A stretch of DNA of 64,000 nt from Armatimonadota bacterium (GCA_012512265.1 JAAZEM010000054.1:32480-96479), one strand, 5' to 3'; shown: positions 1 to 7,416, numbered from the stretch's first letter. The notes: generated from the sequence alone by a model not told the origin. Numbers and translations: made by a program.

Positions 1-566
1 AGCCTGGCTGTGCGCTCGGCGACAACGGCGAGGATCCGCGGAAGCTCCAGGGTTCCAGACACCGTGCGGCAGACGTCGAAGACATACCGGAGACGATTGC
101 GCCTGCGGCCTCCTGGCCGGCCGGAGCCATCCTCGGCATCCCACTCCTCGCCAGTGCAGGCGTGCTTGCTCAGCTTGACGGTCGCGCCATGCCCATCCGA
201 CGTATACTCCACCTTATCGGTGAGCTGCATCATCAGGAGCATGCCACGGCCATGAGGGGTTTCAGAGCGGGGTTCCCAGAGGGCGCCCGGATCGAAGCCC
301 GCCCCCGGGTCCGAGACTTCCACATGGACCCCGCCTGGCTCGGTGAAAATACGAACGGTGATCTCGGCGCCGGGGATGTTACCAGCGCCATGCTGAATGG
401 CGTTGTTGCATGCCTCCGAGACAGCGAGCAGGAGATCGCCCGCTTCCACCTGCGACAGGCCGGCCCGACGCGCGGTCTCCATCACGACCCGCCGCACGCT
501 GCTCACATACTGCAGCCGGGCCGGTATCCGGATTTCACAAGGCTCACCAGATTGGTCCAGGGTCAC
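1..566 (-). CDS. RsbW-like HATPase domain fused to GAF domain (3' part outside window)
   Basis: Partial gene read right to left; it continues past the left edge. About the first 130 residues form an anti-sigma-factor type GHKL ATPase: an N-box (EACNNAIQHG), a G1-like DPGAGFDPG, and a G2-like GRGMLLMMQL segment. This is the RsbW/SpoIIAB-like HATPase_c_2 family, which phosphorylates an anti-sigma antagonist or holds a sigma factor. After a Gly/Arg linker comes LRYVFDVCRTVSGTLELPRI, which matches the opening helix of a GAF domain, so the protein is probably a larger sensor, perhaps ending in a PP2C or output domain beyond the window. The start is taken as GTG at 564-566 because an in-frame stop lies just upstream, no in-frame ATG exists, and AAGGA sits at suitable distance. 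A consensus promoter lies just upstream. Confidence 0.8.
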   Translation of the reverse strand, partial: MTLDQSGEPCEIRIPARLQYVSSVRRVVMETARRAGLSQVEAGDLLLAVSEACNNAIQHGAGNIPGAEITVRIFTEPGGVHVEVSDPGAGFDPGALWEPRSETPHGRGMLLMMQLTDKVEYTSDGHGATVKLSKHACTGEEWDAEDGSGRPGGRRRNRLRYVFDVCRTVSGTLELPRILAVVAERTAR

Positions 567-617
567 GGCATCATCCTTCGCGGCGCGCTGCGGTCGCTAG
601 TGTCTATTGGCACCCGG

Positions 618-647
618 ATTGTACCCCCTTTCCTGATCGACTGTCAA
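618..647 (-). promoter_or_regulatory. sigma-70 promoter of the RsbW-like gene
   Basis: On the minus strand TTGACA (642-647) and TACAAT (618-623) are separated by 18 bp. Transcription would begin near 611, about 45 nt before the GTG start. Confidence 0.75.
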
Positions 648-649
648 GG

Positions 650-936
650 GGCGTTGGCCAAACAGACTCAGCCCTCGTAGACCAGAGGAGCACCTCAAGC
701 ATGCGTGCCCATGCCTCCTGATCTTGCCGTCATGCGAACCTGAGGGTGTTTCTTTTCGTCCTAAGAATACAGGCCGCAACCAAGTCACAACACCGCCGCG
801 TGAGGTGCTGCAGGCAATCCCAACAACCCGCGCGGGGCCACCACGCTTCCATCGGACAGAGTGCCGCCCCAAGAACGCCATCGTTCGGCGGCACATCGGG
901 GGCGCGTGGGCCTGGTTGAAAGGAGTCTCCGCCACT
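650..936. other. gene-free stretch between divergent genes
   Basis: No ORF with a credible ribosome site or recognisable protein was found here, and no clear promoter for the downstream CAP-domain gene could be seen. Frames open through this stretch read as low-complexity Arg/Pro/Ser translations of GC-rich DNA. Confidence 0.4.
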
Positions 937-1605
937 GTGAAGCGAGCGTCATCCCTTTTCGCCATCCTTCTCGCGCTTCCACTGGTACATGCCACCGCAA
1001 GCCCAACTCGGGACGCCAGGCGGAATCACCCCCTCACACCCCGCCTGGGGAGCTCCTTCGCGTACCCCTCTGCGTGGACGCAAGCCCGGCGCAAGGCAAG
1101 AACCGCCGCCAGGAATCCACGGCGCGCGAGTGTCAAGACCTATCGCAGCAGCCGATTGGCCGCGTCGGCAAAGCCGGCTCGCGTGCTGACGACGACCGCC
1201 ATTCTCTCCAGTGATGAGAAGGAATTCGTCCGCCTTGTGAACGAGGAGCGGGCGCGACGGGGTCTCCGCCAGCTGACGGTCGATCCGGTGCTCACGGCCG
1301 CGGCACGCCAACACAGCCGCGAGATGGCGGAGCTAGGCTACTTCGACCACTATTCGCCCGTGCGCGGACTGCGCTCACCGATCGAGCGCTATGCCGTCGC
1401 CCTGGGTTCCCGGCGTTTCACCTGCGCCGTGGGTGAAAACCTTTTCTACAGCTCGCGGCGCGATGTCGCCCTTGGTCACCGCTCGCTGATGAACAGCCCG
1501 GGGCACCGCGCCAACATCCTGGCCAGTGACTACCGCGCCATCGGCGTCGGGGTCTACCAGGCGCCGAGCGGCGAGTACTACGCCACGCAGATGTTCCACT
1601 CCTGA
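937..1605 (+). CDS. secreted CAP/SCP-domain protein (PR-1 family)
   Basis: A 222-residue protein with an N-terminal signal peptide (KRASSLFAILLALPLVHATA), an Arg/Pro/Ser-rich linker of about 70 residues, and a C-terminal CAP domain. The domain shows the family landmarks LVNEERARRGLRQL, the histidine pair in ARQHSREMAELGYFDHYSP, GENLF, and the closing GHRANILASDYRAIGVGV. Bacterial CAP proteins are extracellular and often bind lipid, metal or cell-wall material; the exact role here is unknown. The start is set at GTG because the signal peptide begins there and AAAGGAG lies 11 nt upstream; the reading frame is also open further upstream, but that part looks non-coding. The gene stands alone and faces rsmI tail to tail across a long hairpin. 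Confidence 0.82.
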   Translation: MKRASSLFAILLALPLVHATASPTRDARRNHPLTPRLGSSFAYPSAWTQARRKARTAARNPRRASVKTYRSSRLAASAKPARVLTTTAILSSDEKEFVRLVNEERARRGLRQLTVDPVLTAAARQHSREMAELGYFDHYSPVRGLRSPIERYAVALGSRRFTCAVGENLFYSSRRDVALGHRSLMNSPGHRANILASDYRAIGVGVYQAPSGEYYATQMFHS

Positions 1606-1616
1606 GAATGGACCCT

Positions 1617-1698
1617 GCGAGAGCACACACCCGACCGGGAAGCACTGAAGGCCCCGGCACATCCCCCCGGATGCTTTCCGTGCTTCCCGCTCTCTCGC
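1617..1698. terminator. hairpin between convergent genes
   Basis: CGGGAAGCAC (1636-1645) pairs perfectly with GTGCTTCCCG (1680-1689). An outer stem GCGAGAG (1617-1623) / CTCTCGC (1692-1698) encloses it. It lies between the 3' ends of the CAP gene and rsmI. There is no T-run, so it may act as a 3'-end stabiliser or a bidirectional stop. Confidence 0.5.
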
Positions 1699-1752
1699 CT
1701 TCTCACCAAACCGAGCCGGGAGCATCGAAGCGGACAACCGTGCCCTCGCTTG

Positions 1753-2613
1753 CTACCCGCCCCGCTTGTGCTGAAGCCACGCCGCGTACACCTCCCGTCG
1801 AGGGAGATGGCGCTCGGTAGCAACCGCGCGGATGGCATCACGCTCGCTCATACCCGCGGCAACCCGCTCCGCCACATCCTCTTCCGGGGACACCGCCGGT
1901 TCCGCTGGCGGGGGCGCCTCGCCGGGCGTCGCGCCGCCAACCACGAGAACGAATTCGCCCTGGGGCGGATGTTCACGGAAATGCTCCAGGACTTCACTTG
2001 CCCGCCCGCGCACGACCTCCTCGAAGCGCTTGGTCATTTCGCGCGCCACGGCCACCCGCCGGTCTCCCAACACCTGGCAGATCGCCTCGAGCGTAGCGAG
2101 GACGCGCGAGGGGGCCTCATAGAAGAGGAGAGTGCGTTCCTCGGCGCGGAGTGCCTCCAGGCGGGCCCGGCGCTCGCCCGCAGCGCGTGGGAGAAAGCCC
2201 TCAAACGCAAAGCGGCGCGCCGGCAACCCGGAAGCGACGAGGGTCGCGATGACGGCGCTCGGCCCGGGGATGACGACCACATCAAGGCCCGCCTCGATGC
2301 AAGCCGTAATCAACTCGTCTCCGGGATCGGAGATGCCGGGGGTTCCGGCATCGGAGACCAGAGCCACGCGCCGGCCTTCCGCAACCTGCTCCACGATCCA
2401 CTCCACCTTGCGCGCCTCCGTGTGCTGATGGTACGACGTGAGTGGCGTGTGGATGTCGAAGTGCGCGAGGAGCTTGCGTGTGACGCGGGTATCCTCGGCG
2501 GCTATCAGATCCGCCTCCTTCAGAACGCGCAACGCGCGCAGAGTGATGTCCTCCAGATTGCCGATCGGCGTCGCGACGACGAAAAGCGTTCCCGATTCGC
2601 TACTCACTGCCAC
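1753..2613 (-). CDS. rsmI: 16S rRNA (cytidine1402-2'-O)-methyltransferase
   Basis: A 286-residue RsmI, which uses S-adenosylmethionine to methylate the 2'-OH of C1402 in 16S rRNA. Family motifs run in order: GTLFVVATPIGNLEDITLRA at the N terminus, AAEDTR, the SAM-site loop SDAGTPGISDPG, and VIPGPSAVIATLVASGLP. The C-terminal region is a short helical domain preceded by a Pro/Glu-rich linker. The start is GTG at 2611-2613, with GAGGGGAA 5 nt upstream. An in-frame ATG at 2664 would lie upstream of the transcription start predicted from the promoter at 2655-2683, so the shorter form is preferred. Single-gene transcription unit. Confidence 0.93.
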   Translation of the reverse strand: MAVSSESGTLFVVATPIGNLEDITLRALRVLKEADLIAAEDTRVTRKLLAHFDIHTPLTSYHQHTEARKVEWIVEQVAEGRRVALVSDAGTPGISDPGDELITACIEAGLDVVVIPGPSAVIATLVASGLPARRFAFEGFLPRAAGERRARLEALRAEERTLLFYEAPSRVLATLEAICQVLGDRRVAVAREMTKRFEEVVRGRASEVLEHFREHPPQGEFVLVVGGATPGEAPPPAEPAVSPEEDVAERVAAGMSERDAIRAVATERHLPRREVYAAWLQHKRGG

Positions 2614-2654
2614 GAGTTCCCCTCTCGGCCGGCGCGGATCCGGCCAGCCTGGCC

Positions 2655-2683
2655 ATTCTACCATGCCCCCCCGGTCGCGTCAA
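2655..2683 (-). promoter_or_regulatory. sigma-70 promoter of rsmI
   Basis: TTGACG (2678-2683), 17-bp spacer, TAGAAT (2655-2660) on the minus strand. The predicted start near 2648 leaves a leader of about 35 nt to the GTG. Confidence 0.75.
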
Positions 2684-2700
2684 CGCTACCGCCCAAGCCC

Positions 2701-2938
2701 CTGGGATTTCGAGATAAGGAGAAGGCTGCCCGCACGCGCGGAGCTCGAAGATCCGCGCTGCTTTCCGGCAAAGCCCCCTCGGGGCTTCCCCTCCCAGCTA
2801 CCGCCGTCTTGAGACATCTGGGAGTATCCCCAACCCAGCCCGGCAGGGCTTCGCTCGCAAGCAGCGCGGTGATTTATCGCCGCTCGCCGGGTTGCGTGCT
2901 GCCTCCGAGGCTTCGGATTCCTTATCTCGGAATCCCAG
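2701..2938 (+). mobile_element. MITE-like element, copy A (238 bp, 9-bp target duplication)
   Basis: The two ends form terminal inverted repeats: CTGGGATTTCGAGATAAGGA on the left, and the complement of CTGGGATTCCGAGATAAGGA on the right. It is flanked by a perfect 9-bp direct repeat, CCCAAGCCC, at 2692-2700 and 2939-2947, as left by transposition. No transposase is encoded; the interior keeps an open frame but has no ribosome site. Copies B (41007-41245) and C (53332-53571) are near identical in layout. An internal GCCCC/GGGGC hairpin lies about a third of the way in. Confidence 0.85.
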
Positions 2939-3015
2939 CCCAAGCCCGATTGGCCTGTGTCGTGCGAGATGGGAGGAGAAGCGGGATTCTGGCGGCATGA
3001 AAGGAGCGGCTTGCG

Positions 3016-3219
3016 ATGCCCCGGTATCGAGCACAGGTACCCTACACCGATGACCTGGGCCGTGAGCGGTGGGAGTATGTGGAGGTCACCGCCTCCATGC
3101 ACGACCCGGACGAGCTGGCGCGAGCGGCCAAGGAGGAATGGGAGAGACGCCACCCCGATCGCGTCGGGCTCTTGCCCGAGGATCTGGAGTGGGAGGAGAT
3201 GGGCGAGGACGACTGGTAG
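3016..3219 (+). CDS. small acidic protein of unknown function (67 aa)
   Basis: Begins ATG after AAAGGAG at 10 nt. The product is highly charged and acidic at its C terminus (PEDLEWEEMGEDDW) and contains an alternating strand-like segment (RYRAQVPYTDDLGRERWEYV) followed by a helix (DPDELARAAKEEWERRHPD). It has no cysteines, signal peptide or membrane segment. The composition and good ribosome site suggest a real cytosolic protein, but no family is recognised. It lies between MITE copy A and a hairpin terminator, facing another small gene. Confidence 0.65.
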   Translation: MPRYRAQVPYTDDLGRERWEYVEVTASMHDPDELARAAKEEWERRHPDRVGLLPEDLEWEEMGEDDW

Positions 3220-3247
3220 TCTTCGCCTGAAAGGCGCAGTTAAATGA

Positions 3248-3299
3248 AAGAGGGAAGGCCGTTGGGGTGCGCTCTGGCGCATCCGCCGCCTTCCCTCTT
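3248..3299. terminator. bidirectional terminator-like hairpin
   Basis: AAGAGGGAAGGC (3248-3259) and GCCTTCCCTCTT (3288-3299) form a perfect 12-bp stem. The loop itself can form an inner stem (GGTGCGC/GCGCATC). It sits between two convergent small genes. Confidence 0.7.
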
Positions 3300-3318
3300 A
3301 TGCTTGGTGGTCTTCTGT

Positions 3319-3474
3319 TCAGACCTTCTCGTGGCAGGTAAGCACGAGCCGCTTCTTGCCACCATCGAGCATGAGTACCGGCTTGCTCGGCTTGCCACAC
3401 TCGCGGCAGATGTTCGCCTTGGCATCGCCGATGCGGGAGTTCTTGCTCTTCTTGCCCTCGTCACCCTTCGCCAT
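3319..3474 (-). CDS. 51-aa basic protein with CxxC (zinc-ribbon-like)
   Basis: Reads MAKGDEGKKSKNSRIGDAKA at the N terminus, then a CRECGKPSKPVL segment and a TCHEKV end. The pair C-x2-C and the later C-H give four possible metal ligands, arranged as in a very small zinc ribbon. The rest is Lys-rich, so nucleic-acid or ribosome association is plausible but not shown. GAAAGGG lies 8 nt before the ATG, and the stop runs into the shared hairpin at 3248-3299. It resembles the short CxxC proteins common near ribosomal genes, but no named family can be assigned from the sequence alone. Confidence 0.65.
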   Translation of the reverse strand: MAKGDEGKKSKNSRIGDAKANICRECGKPSKPVLMLDGGKKRLVLTCHEKV

Positions 3475-3783
3475 TGCTCTACCCTTTCGTTAAGATCATC
3501 TCAAGCGGCATATCGCCGTCCGACTTCCCCCTCGGATCCCTGGCGGGATCCAGAGGTGGGTGCATAGGTGCCTGATGTAGGCCCGCGGATGACCTGCCCA
3601 GGCAAGGCCCATGCCATTTCGTTGCACCGGGCGGCCATCCCCCAGGCAAACACCCCCTGCGGTGCCTGCCTTCCGTGCTGCAGAGAGTGTGGTGGAGACC
3701 CAGTAGCCGCGCGCCCGCAGTGGACAGAAACACGCTCCCGTATCGCGGGAACGCCGTGGTGGAAGCTATCCGCTGCAGTGCAC
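3475..3783. other. gene-free stretch
   Basis: Nothing recognisable. Open frames here overlap the tRNA terminator and lack ribosome sites. It presumably holds the promoter of the 51-aa gene, but no clear -35/-10 pair is visible. Confidence 0.4.
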
Positions 3784-3815
3784 AAAAAAAGTCCCGTCCG
3801 CAGTTGCGGAGGGAC
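3784..3815 (-). terminator. Rho-independent terminator after tRNA-Arg
   Basis: Read on the minus strand, a GTCCC/GGGAC outer stem and TCCGC/GCGGA inner stem are followed by seven consecutive T residues (3784-3790). It lies about 70 nt downstream of the tRNA 3' end. Confidence 0.88.
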
Positions 3816-3883
3816 CTTTGACGCGGAACGAACGTTGTGAACGCTAGAAGACTGCGACCCTTGATACCGAAGAGTCCAGATGC

Positions 3884-3959
3884 TGGCGCCCTCGGAGGGA
3901 TTCGAACCCCCGACTCAGGGCTTAGGACGCCCCAGCTCTATCCACTGAGCTACGAGGGC
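3884..3959 (-). tRNA. tRNA-Arg(CCT)
   Basis: A full cloverleaf is visible: acceptor GCCCTCG/CGAGGGC, D-arm GCTC...GAGC, anticodon stem GGGGC/GCCCT with loop GTCCTAA (anticodon CCT, reading AGG), variable loop GAGTC, T-arm GGGGG-TTCGAAT-CCCTC. The 3' CCA is encoded in the DNA (3884-3886), 76 nt in all. A perfect sigma-70 promoter lies about 140 nt upstream and a strong terminator downstream. Confidence 0.97.
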
Positions 3960-4103
3960 ACTCAAGACTCTCCCGGCTCGCTATCCGCACCCAGCATTCC
4001 CAAGCGTCACGCTTGACCGTTCGCACTCTGCCGGCGAAAGCAGCCTGCACCCGCCGAATCAGAACCACGCACGCCAATGCGCGCACCTCTCTGCAACAGG
4101 GTT

Positions 4104-4133
4104 ATTATAGGGCATCCCATCCAAACGTGTCAA
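4104..4133 (-). promoter_or_regulatory. consensus sigma-70 promoter for tRNA-Arg
   Basis: TTGACA (4128-4133) and TATAAT (4104-4109), both perfect consensus, are spaced 18 bp apart on the minus strand. The transcript would start near 4097 and carry about 138 nt of leader before the mature tRNA. Confidence 0.85.
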
Positions 4134-4232
4134 GAGAATCAGAGAGCAAAATCCCGTGTGCGCGCTCTTCCTGCCGGGCGATCCACCTTTCATCCACCGC
4201 AGGAGCGCGTCTCTCGGGGCGCGAATCTCCGT

Positions 4233-5057
4233 ATGGCTATGGAAGAGATCGATGGCATCAAGCACCCTGCCTACAAGCACGCTCTCTCGCTGACGCGCCC
4301 CGCCGAGCGGATGCAAAGCGGACTCTACCTCGTCGAGACGGCCAATTTCGTCCGCCAGGCGCTTGCATCCCCCGAGGAGGTGCTCAGCGTCTTTGCCACC
4401 CGCGACGAAGCCAGCAGCTTCTCGGAAGAGTGCGCGGCACGAGATATTCCCCTGTACATCGCGAGCGCAGGGTTGATCCAGAAGCTGGTGGGCACCAGCT
4501 ACGAGGTGGCTGTCACGGCGATCTGCGTCGTCCGGCAGCGCCGGGTCGCCCTCGAATCGCTGGGAGGGAAGCAAACCGTGATCCTGGCGGGCGAGGAGAT
4601 CCAGGACCCGCGCAACGTCGGGGTCCTGGTGCGCACCGCCGAGGCCGTGGGCTGTGCGGCGCTCATCCTCTCCGCGAACTCTGCCGAGGCGTACTCTCGC
4701 CCGGCGGTGCGATCCTCCACCGGATCGATCCTCCGGCTGCCGGTGTGCTTGGTTCCCGATCTCCCGACAGCCCTCCGGTCGCTGCGCCAGCGCGGGTTCC
4801 ATGTGGTCGCCAGCTCGGCGCGGGCACCACGGACGGTCTATGACGGCGCGCTCTCGCGCCGGCCGCTGGTCGTGGTCGTCGGCAACGAGACAAACGGCAT
4901 GACAGAAGCCGCCCGTGCCGAAGCGAGCGAGTTTGTCTCGCTGCCGATGGCTTCAGGCGGCCCGTCATCGCTCAACGTCACTGTCGCCGCCGGCGTGCTC
5001 CTCTACGAGGCTCTCCGGCAGGCGCGCGCGGTGCGCGAGCCCGGCGAGACTCAGTAG
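4233..5057 (+). CDS. TrmH/SpoU-family RNA 2'-O-methyltransferase
   Basis: A 274-residue SPOUT methyltransferase. The N-terminal ~100 residues form the L30e-like RNA-binding domain (RMQSGLYLVETANFVRQAL). The catalytic domain shows motif 1 (QDPRNVGVLVRTAEAVGC), motif 2 (RPLVVVVGNETNGM) and motif 3 (GGPSSLNVTVAAGVLLYE), which build the SAM-binding trefoil knot. The family methylates ribose 2'-OH groups in 23S rRNA or tRNA; the target cannot be read from sequence. Start at the first ATG of MAMEEID; the ribosome site is weak, and a second ATG follows two codons later. The 3' end overlaps the convergent creatininase-like gene by 7 bp. Confidence 0.88.
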   Translation: MAMEEIDGIKHPAYKHALSLTRPAERMQSGLYLVETANFVRQALASPEEVLSVFATRDEASSFSEECAARDIPLYIASAGLIQKLVGTSYEVAVTAICVVRQRRVALESLGGKQTVILAGEEIQDPRNVGVLVRTAEAVGCAALILSANSAEAYSRPAVRSSTGSILRLPVCLVPDLPTALRSLRQRGFHVVASSARAPRTVYDGALSRRPLVVVVGNETNGMTEAARAEASEFVSLPMASGGPSSLNVTVAAGVLLYEALRQARAVREPGETQ

Positions 5058-5947
5058 ACTTCCGGCACCTTCCAGTTCTCGCGCCAGCGGCTGCTCTCGG
5101 ACGGCGGCTCCTGGTTGTTCCACGCGTCCTGGAGAGTCATAAACTCCTTCAGATGGGGGCGCACCACGTTCTCCCACAGCGTCTCCACCTGGGCAAAGGT
5201 GCGCAGCGTGTGCGCCGGCTTCTCGCGCTCATAGGCATCCAGCAGCTCGCGCGCCTTTTGCCCAAGGTAGCGCACCTCATCCTCGACCATGCGCTCGCCC
5301 GTCCGGCGGTTGGAAAGGCGCGCGGTCGCTCCCATAGCAAAGTGCGTTCCTGGCGTCCCTTCCGCGGGCATCCGCGAAAGATCCACGCACTCTGGATTGA
5401 GCGCCCACAGGAGCGAGGTCTCCACCTTGCCGGCGTGATCGCCTCCGCTTTGGTTGTTGTTATCGAAGCCGGGCACGTTGGCCTCCCAGTCCGGGAGCGC
5501 GTAGAGGCGCGTGCCCACGCAGGGCTGCACCAGCTCGACCAGCTTCTTCAGATCCTGCCAGTTGGGCCCGTAATGCCCGGTGAGGAGGATGCAGGCGTGA
5601 AACCCGTGGGAATCGGCGGTGCGGATCTGGTAGAGCACGTTCTTGAAGTGTTGCCAGGGCGGCAGCGCGGTGAGCCAGGTCCGCTCGCACTCGCCGACGT
5701 TCTTCTCCGACCAGATCGCGTAGCCGCCCAGCTCGTGGATGTGCCAGTAATCGGGCGGCGCCACGATGCCGCCATGCACGCGCGCCGCTGCACACGCGAT
5801 GCCATGCGCCTTCAGCATGTCGAGCCCGAGGGCGCAATGCGGCCCGTGCGGCTCGCACAATCCGTACGTCAGATAAAGGAGCGGGCATTCCGCGAACGCC
5901 TGCTCCAGTTGATCTGGGAACATCCGCTCCCAACGCACTTCACGCAT
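5051..5947 (-). CDS. creatininase-family amidohydrolase
   Basis: A 298-residue member of the creatininase/MftE family, metal-dependent amidohydrolases acting on creatinine, cyclic amides or formamides. Metal-ligand motifs are recognisable but altered: GLCEPHGPHCALGLD in place of the usual E-Q-H-G-P-H-L, LTGHYGPN in place of NGHGGN, and DHAGKVETSLLWAL with the conserved Glu. Creatinine is not a likely substrate in this setting; a small amide or lactam is more plausible. Start at ATG with GGAGAG 6 nt upstream. Last gene of a five-gene operon, 38 nt after the HAD gene. Confidence 0.82.
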   Translation of the reverse strand: MREVRWERMFPDQLEQAFAECPLLYLTYGLCEPHGPHCALGLDMLKAHGIACAAARVHGGIVAPPDYWHIHELGGYAIWSEKNVGECERTWLTALPPWQHFKNVLYQIRTADSHGFHACILLTGHYGPNWQDLKKLVELVQPCVGTRLYALPDWEANVPGFDNNNQSGGDHAGKVETSLLWALNPECVDLSRMPAEGTPGTHFAMGATARLSNRRTGERMVEDEVRYLGQKARELLDAYEREKPAHTLRTFAQVETLWENVVRPHLKEFMTLQDAWNNQEPPSESSRWRENWKVPEVY

Positions 5948-5985
5948 CGTCTCTCTCCCTGTTCCAGCTATGACCACCGCCTCGC

Positions 5986-6771
5986 TCACGCGTCCGGCCA
6001 CCTCGCCTGCCCAGGCTGTCGTGACAGCAGCTCCACCGCCTCGAGGAGATCCCGAGCCACCGGCGCATCGCCCGGTGAGTGCTTTCCCTGGCGGTCGAGG
6101 AGGATGGGGGCGATGCCGGCGGCGCGAGCGCCCAGCACGTCGTTCTCATAAGAGTCGCCGATGTGGAATGCATCCTCCGCGGCAACGCCCGCCTGACGGA
6201 GCGCCTCGTGAAAGAGGCCCGGATCCGGCTTCTCGCACCCGCAGAGCGCTGAAATGATGACGCACTCCAGGTAGGCATTGAGACCGAGAACGCGGACCAC
6301 CTCTTGCAGCGAGCAGTCCCAGTTGCTGATAAGCCCGATACCGACTCCACGCTCCTTCAAGGCCTGGAGGGCAGGGAGCGCGTCCGGGTAGAGCTCGAAG
6401 CGGATGGCGTCCATCAGCGCGTCCACCATCTCTTCGCAGCCCACGGAGAGCGCGTGGCCTCGCTCGCGGAGCGCCTCGAGGAGCACGCCGGCGCATTCCA
6501 GGCGGAGGCGACGCAGCCGTTCGGGGTCACTTGCCTTCACGCTGTGCGCGATGTAGTAGGCGAACTCCTGGCGCATTGCCGCTTCCACGTCGCCCAGCGG
6601 GATGGAGTATCCGAGCGATTCCAGGTTCGCCTTCAGGCGCTCGAACGGGCGGTGGAGCGTGACCAGCGTGCCAAAGGCGTCAAAGAAGACGCACCGAGGG
6701 GAGGGCCTGCTGGACGAATGACAGGCCGCTGGCCGGACGGGTGTCACGCCAGGGTTTCCTCCCTCCAGCAC
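5986..6771 (-). CDS. HAD-superfamily hydrolase (REG-2-like, DxFGT motif)
   Basis: A 261-residue HAD protein with cap insertion. Motif I is VFFDAFGTLV, so the usual second Asp (general acid) is Phe; motif II is GLISNWD, motif III CEKPDPGLF, motif IV HIGDSYENDV. D-A-(F/Y)-G-T is the form found in REG-2-like proteins and also in L-2-haloacid dehalogenases, whereas GDSYEND is phosphatase-like, so the reaction is uncertain. Start taken as GTG with GGGG 5 nt upstream, 15 nt after the preceding stop; a later GTG is possible. The operon also encodes a 2-hydroxyacid dehydrogenase, which would fit either phosphoglycolate-type or haloacid chemistry. Confidence 0.82.
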   Translation of the reverse strand: MLEGGNPGVTPVRPAACHSSSRPSPRCVFFDAFGTLVTLHRPFERLKANLESLGYSIPLGDVEAAMRQEFAYYIAHSVKASDPERLRRLRLECAGVLLEALRERGHALSVGCEEMVDALMDAIRFELYPDALPALQALKERGVGIGLISNWDCSLQEVVRVLGLNAYLECVIISALCGCEKPDPGLFHEALRQAGVAAEDAFHIGDSYENDVLGARAAGIAPILLDRQGKHSPGDAPVARDLLEAVELLSRQPGQARWPDA

Positions 6772-6786
6772 GCGATCCCCTCTCCC

Positions 6787-7416
6787 CTATTCAGCCGCCC
6801 GGCGACACGCCTCGCCCAGCGGGAGGCCCGCACGGAGGAACTCCAAGATCCGCTCCTCGCGGGCGTGGAACGCTTCCGTTTCGGCGATGATCTCGGGGGC
6901 GAGCGCCGCGGGGATCACCACGACGCCGTCGCTATCGCCGCGCACCAGGTCGCCCGGGTGGACCAGGACGCCGCCGCACTGGATCGGGATCTGCGTCTCG
7001 GACTGCTGGGAATCGCCCGTGCCGCCGCGGGGCGTTACGGCGCGCGCAAAGACGGGGTAGCCCAGCTCCCGGATGCCGGCGATGTCGCGCGCGGCGCCAT
7101 CGATGACGGTGCCACCGAAGCCCAGCTGTTTGGCGGCAGTGCTGAAGATCTCGCCCCAGAGGATCGCCTCGGTGTAGCCGCCTCCCGCGAGCACGATCAC
7201 ATCGCCCGGGCGGGCCTGCGAGAGCGCCAGGCCACTGGCGTGAGTCGCTCCCGGATAGGTGCGCGCGGTGAACGCGGGGCCACACACCTCGGCGCCTTCC
7301 CAAACAGGCTTCATCGAGGAGTGCATCGTGCAGGGGTCCATCCCCCGGCGCCGCATCACATCGCTCAACGCCGCCGTCGGCAGCGCGGCCAGACGGCGTA
7401 GCCATTCCTCAAGCAT
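6787..7416 (-). CDS. RraA-like / HMG aldolase-family protein
   Basis: About 209 residues of the RraA fold, shared by ribonuclease-inhibitor RraA and by 4-hydroxy-4-methyl-2-oxoglutarate aldolases. Visible are GGGYTEAILWGEIFSTAAKQ, the Mg/catalytic GTVIDGAARDIAGI, and RGDSDGVVVIP. In a catabolic operon with an acid dehydrogenase, the pyruvate-aldolase role is more likely than RNase E control (inference). Two ATGs lie six nt apart; the second is chosen because AAGGA is then 6 nt away, whereas the first, at 7420-7422, abuts the ribosome site. Confidence 0.85.
   Translation of the reverse strand: MLEEWLRRLAALPTAALSDVMRRRGMDPCTMHSSMKPVWEGAEVCGPAFTARTYPGATHASGLALSQARPGDVIVLAGGGYTEAILWGEIFSTAAKQLGFGGTVIDGAARDIAGIRELGYPVFARAVTPRGGTGDSQQSETQIPIQCGGVLVHPGDLVRGDSDGVVVIPAALAPEIIAETEAFHAREERILEFLRAGLPLGEACRRAAE

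Noticed and set aside
162-680. 172-codon plus-strand frame at the left end
   Set aside because: Antisense to the RsbW-like gene, whose ATP-site motifs are unmistakable.
2701-2938. Conserved reading frame inside MITE copies as a peptide gene
   Set aside because: Similar peptide in copies A-C follows from DNA identity. Starts differ, there is no ribosome site, and copy D does not keep the frame.
3568-3840. 90-codon frame with several cysteines
   Set aside because: It runs through the tRNA terminator hairpin and lacks a ribosome site.
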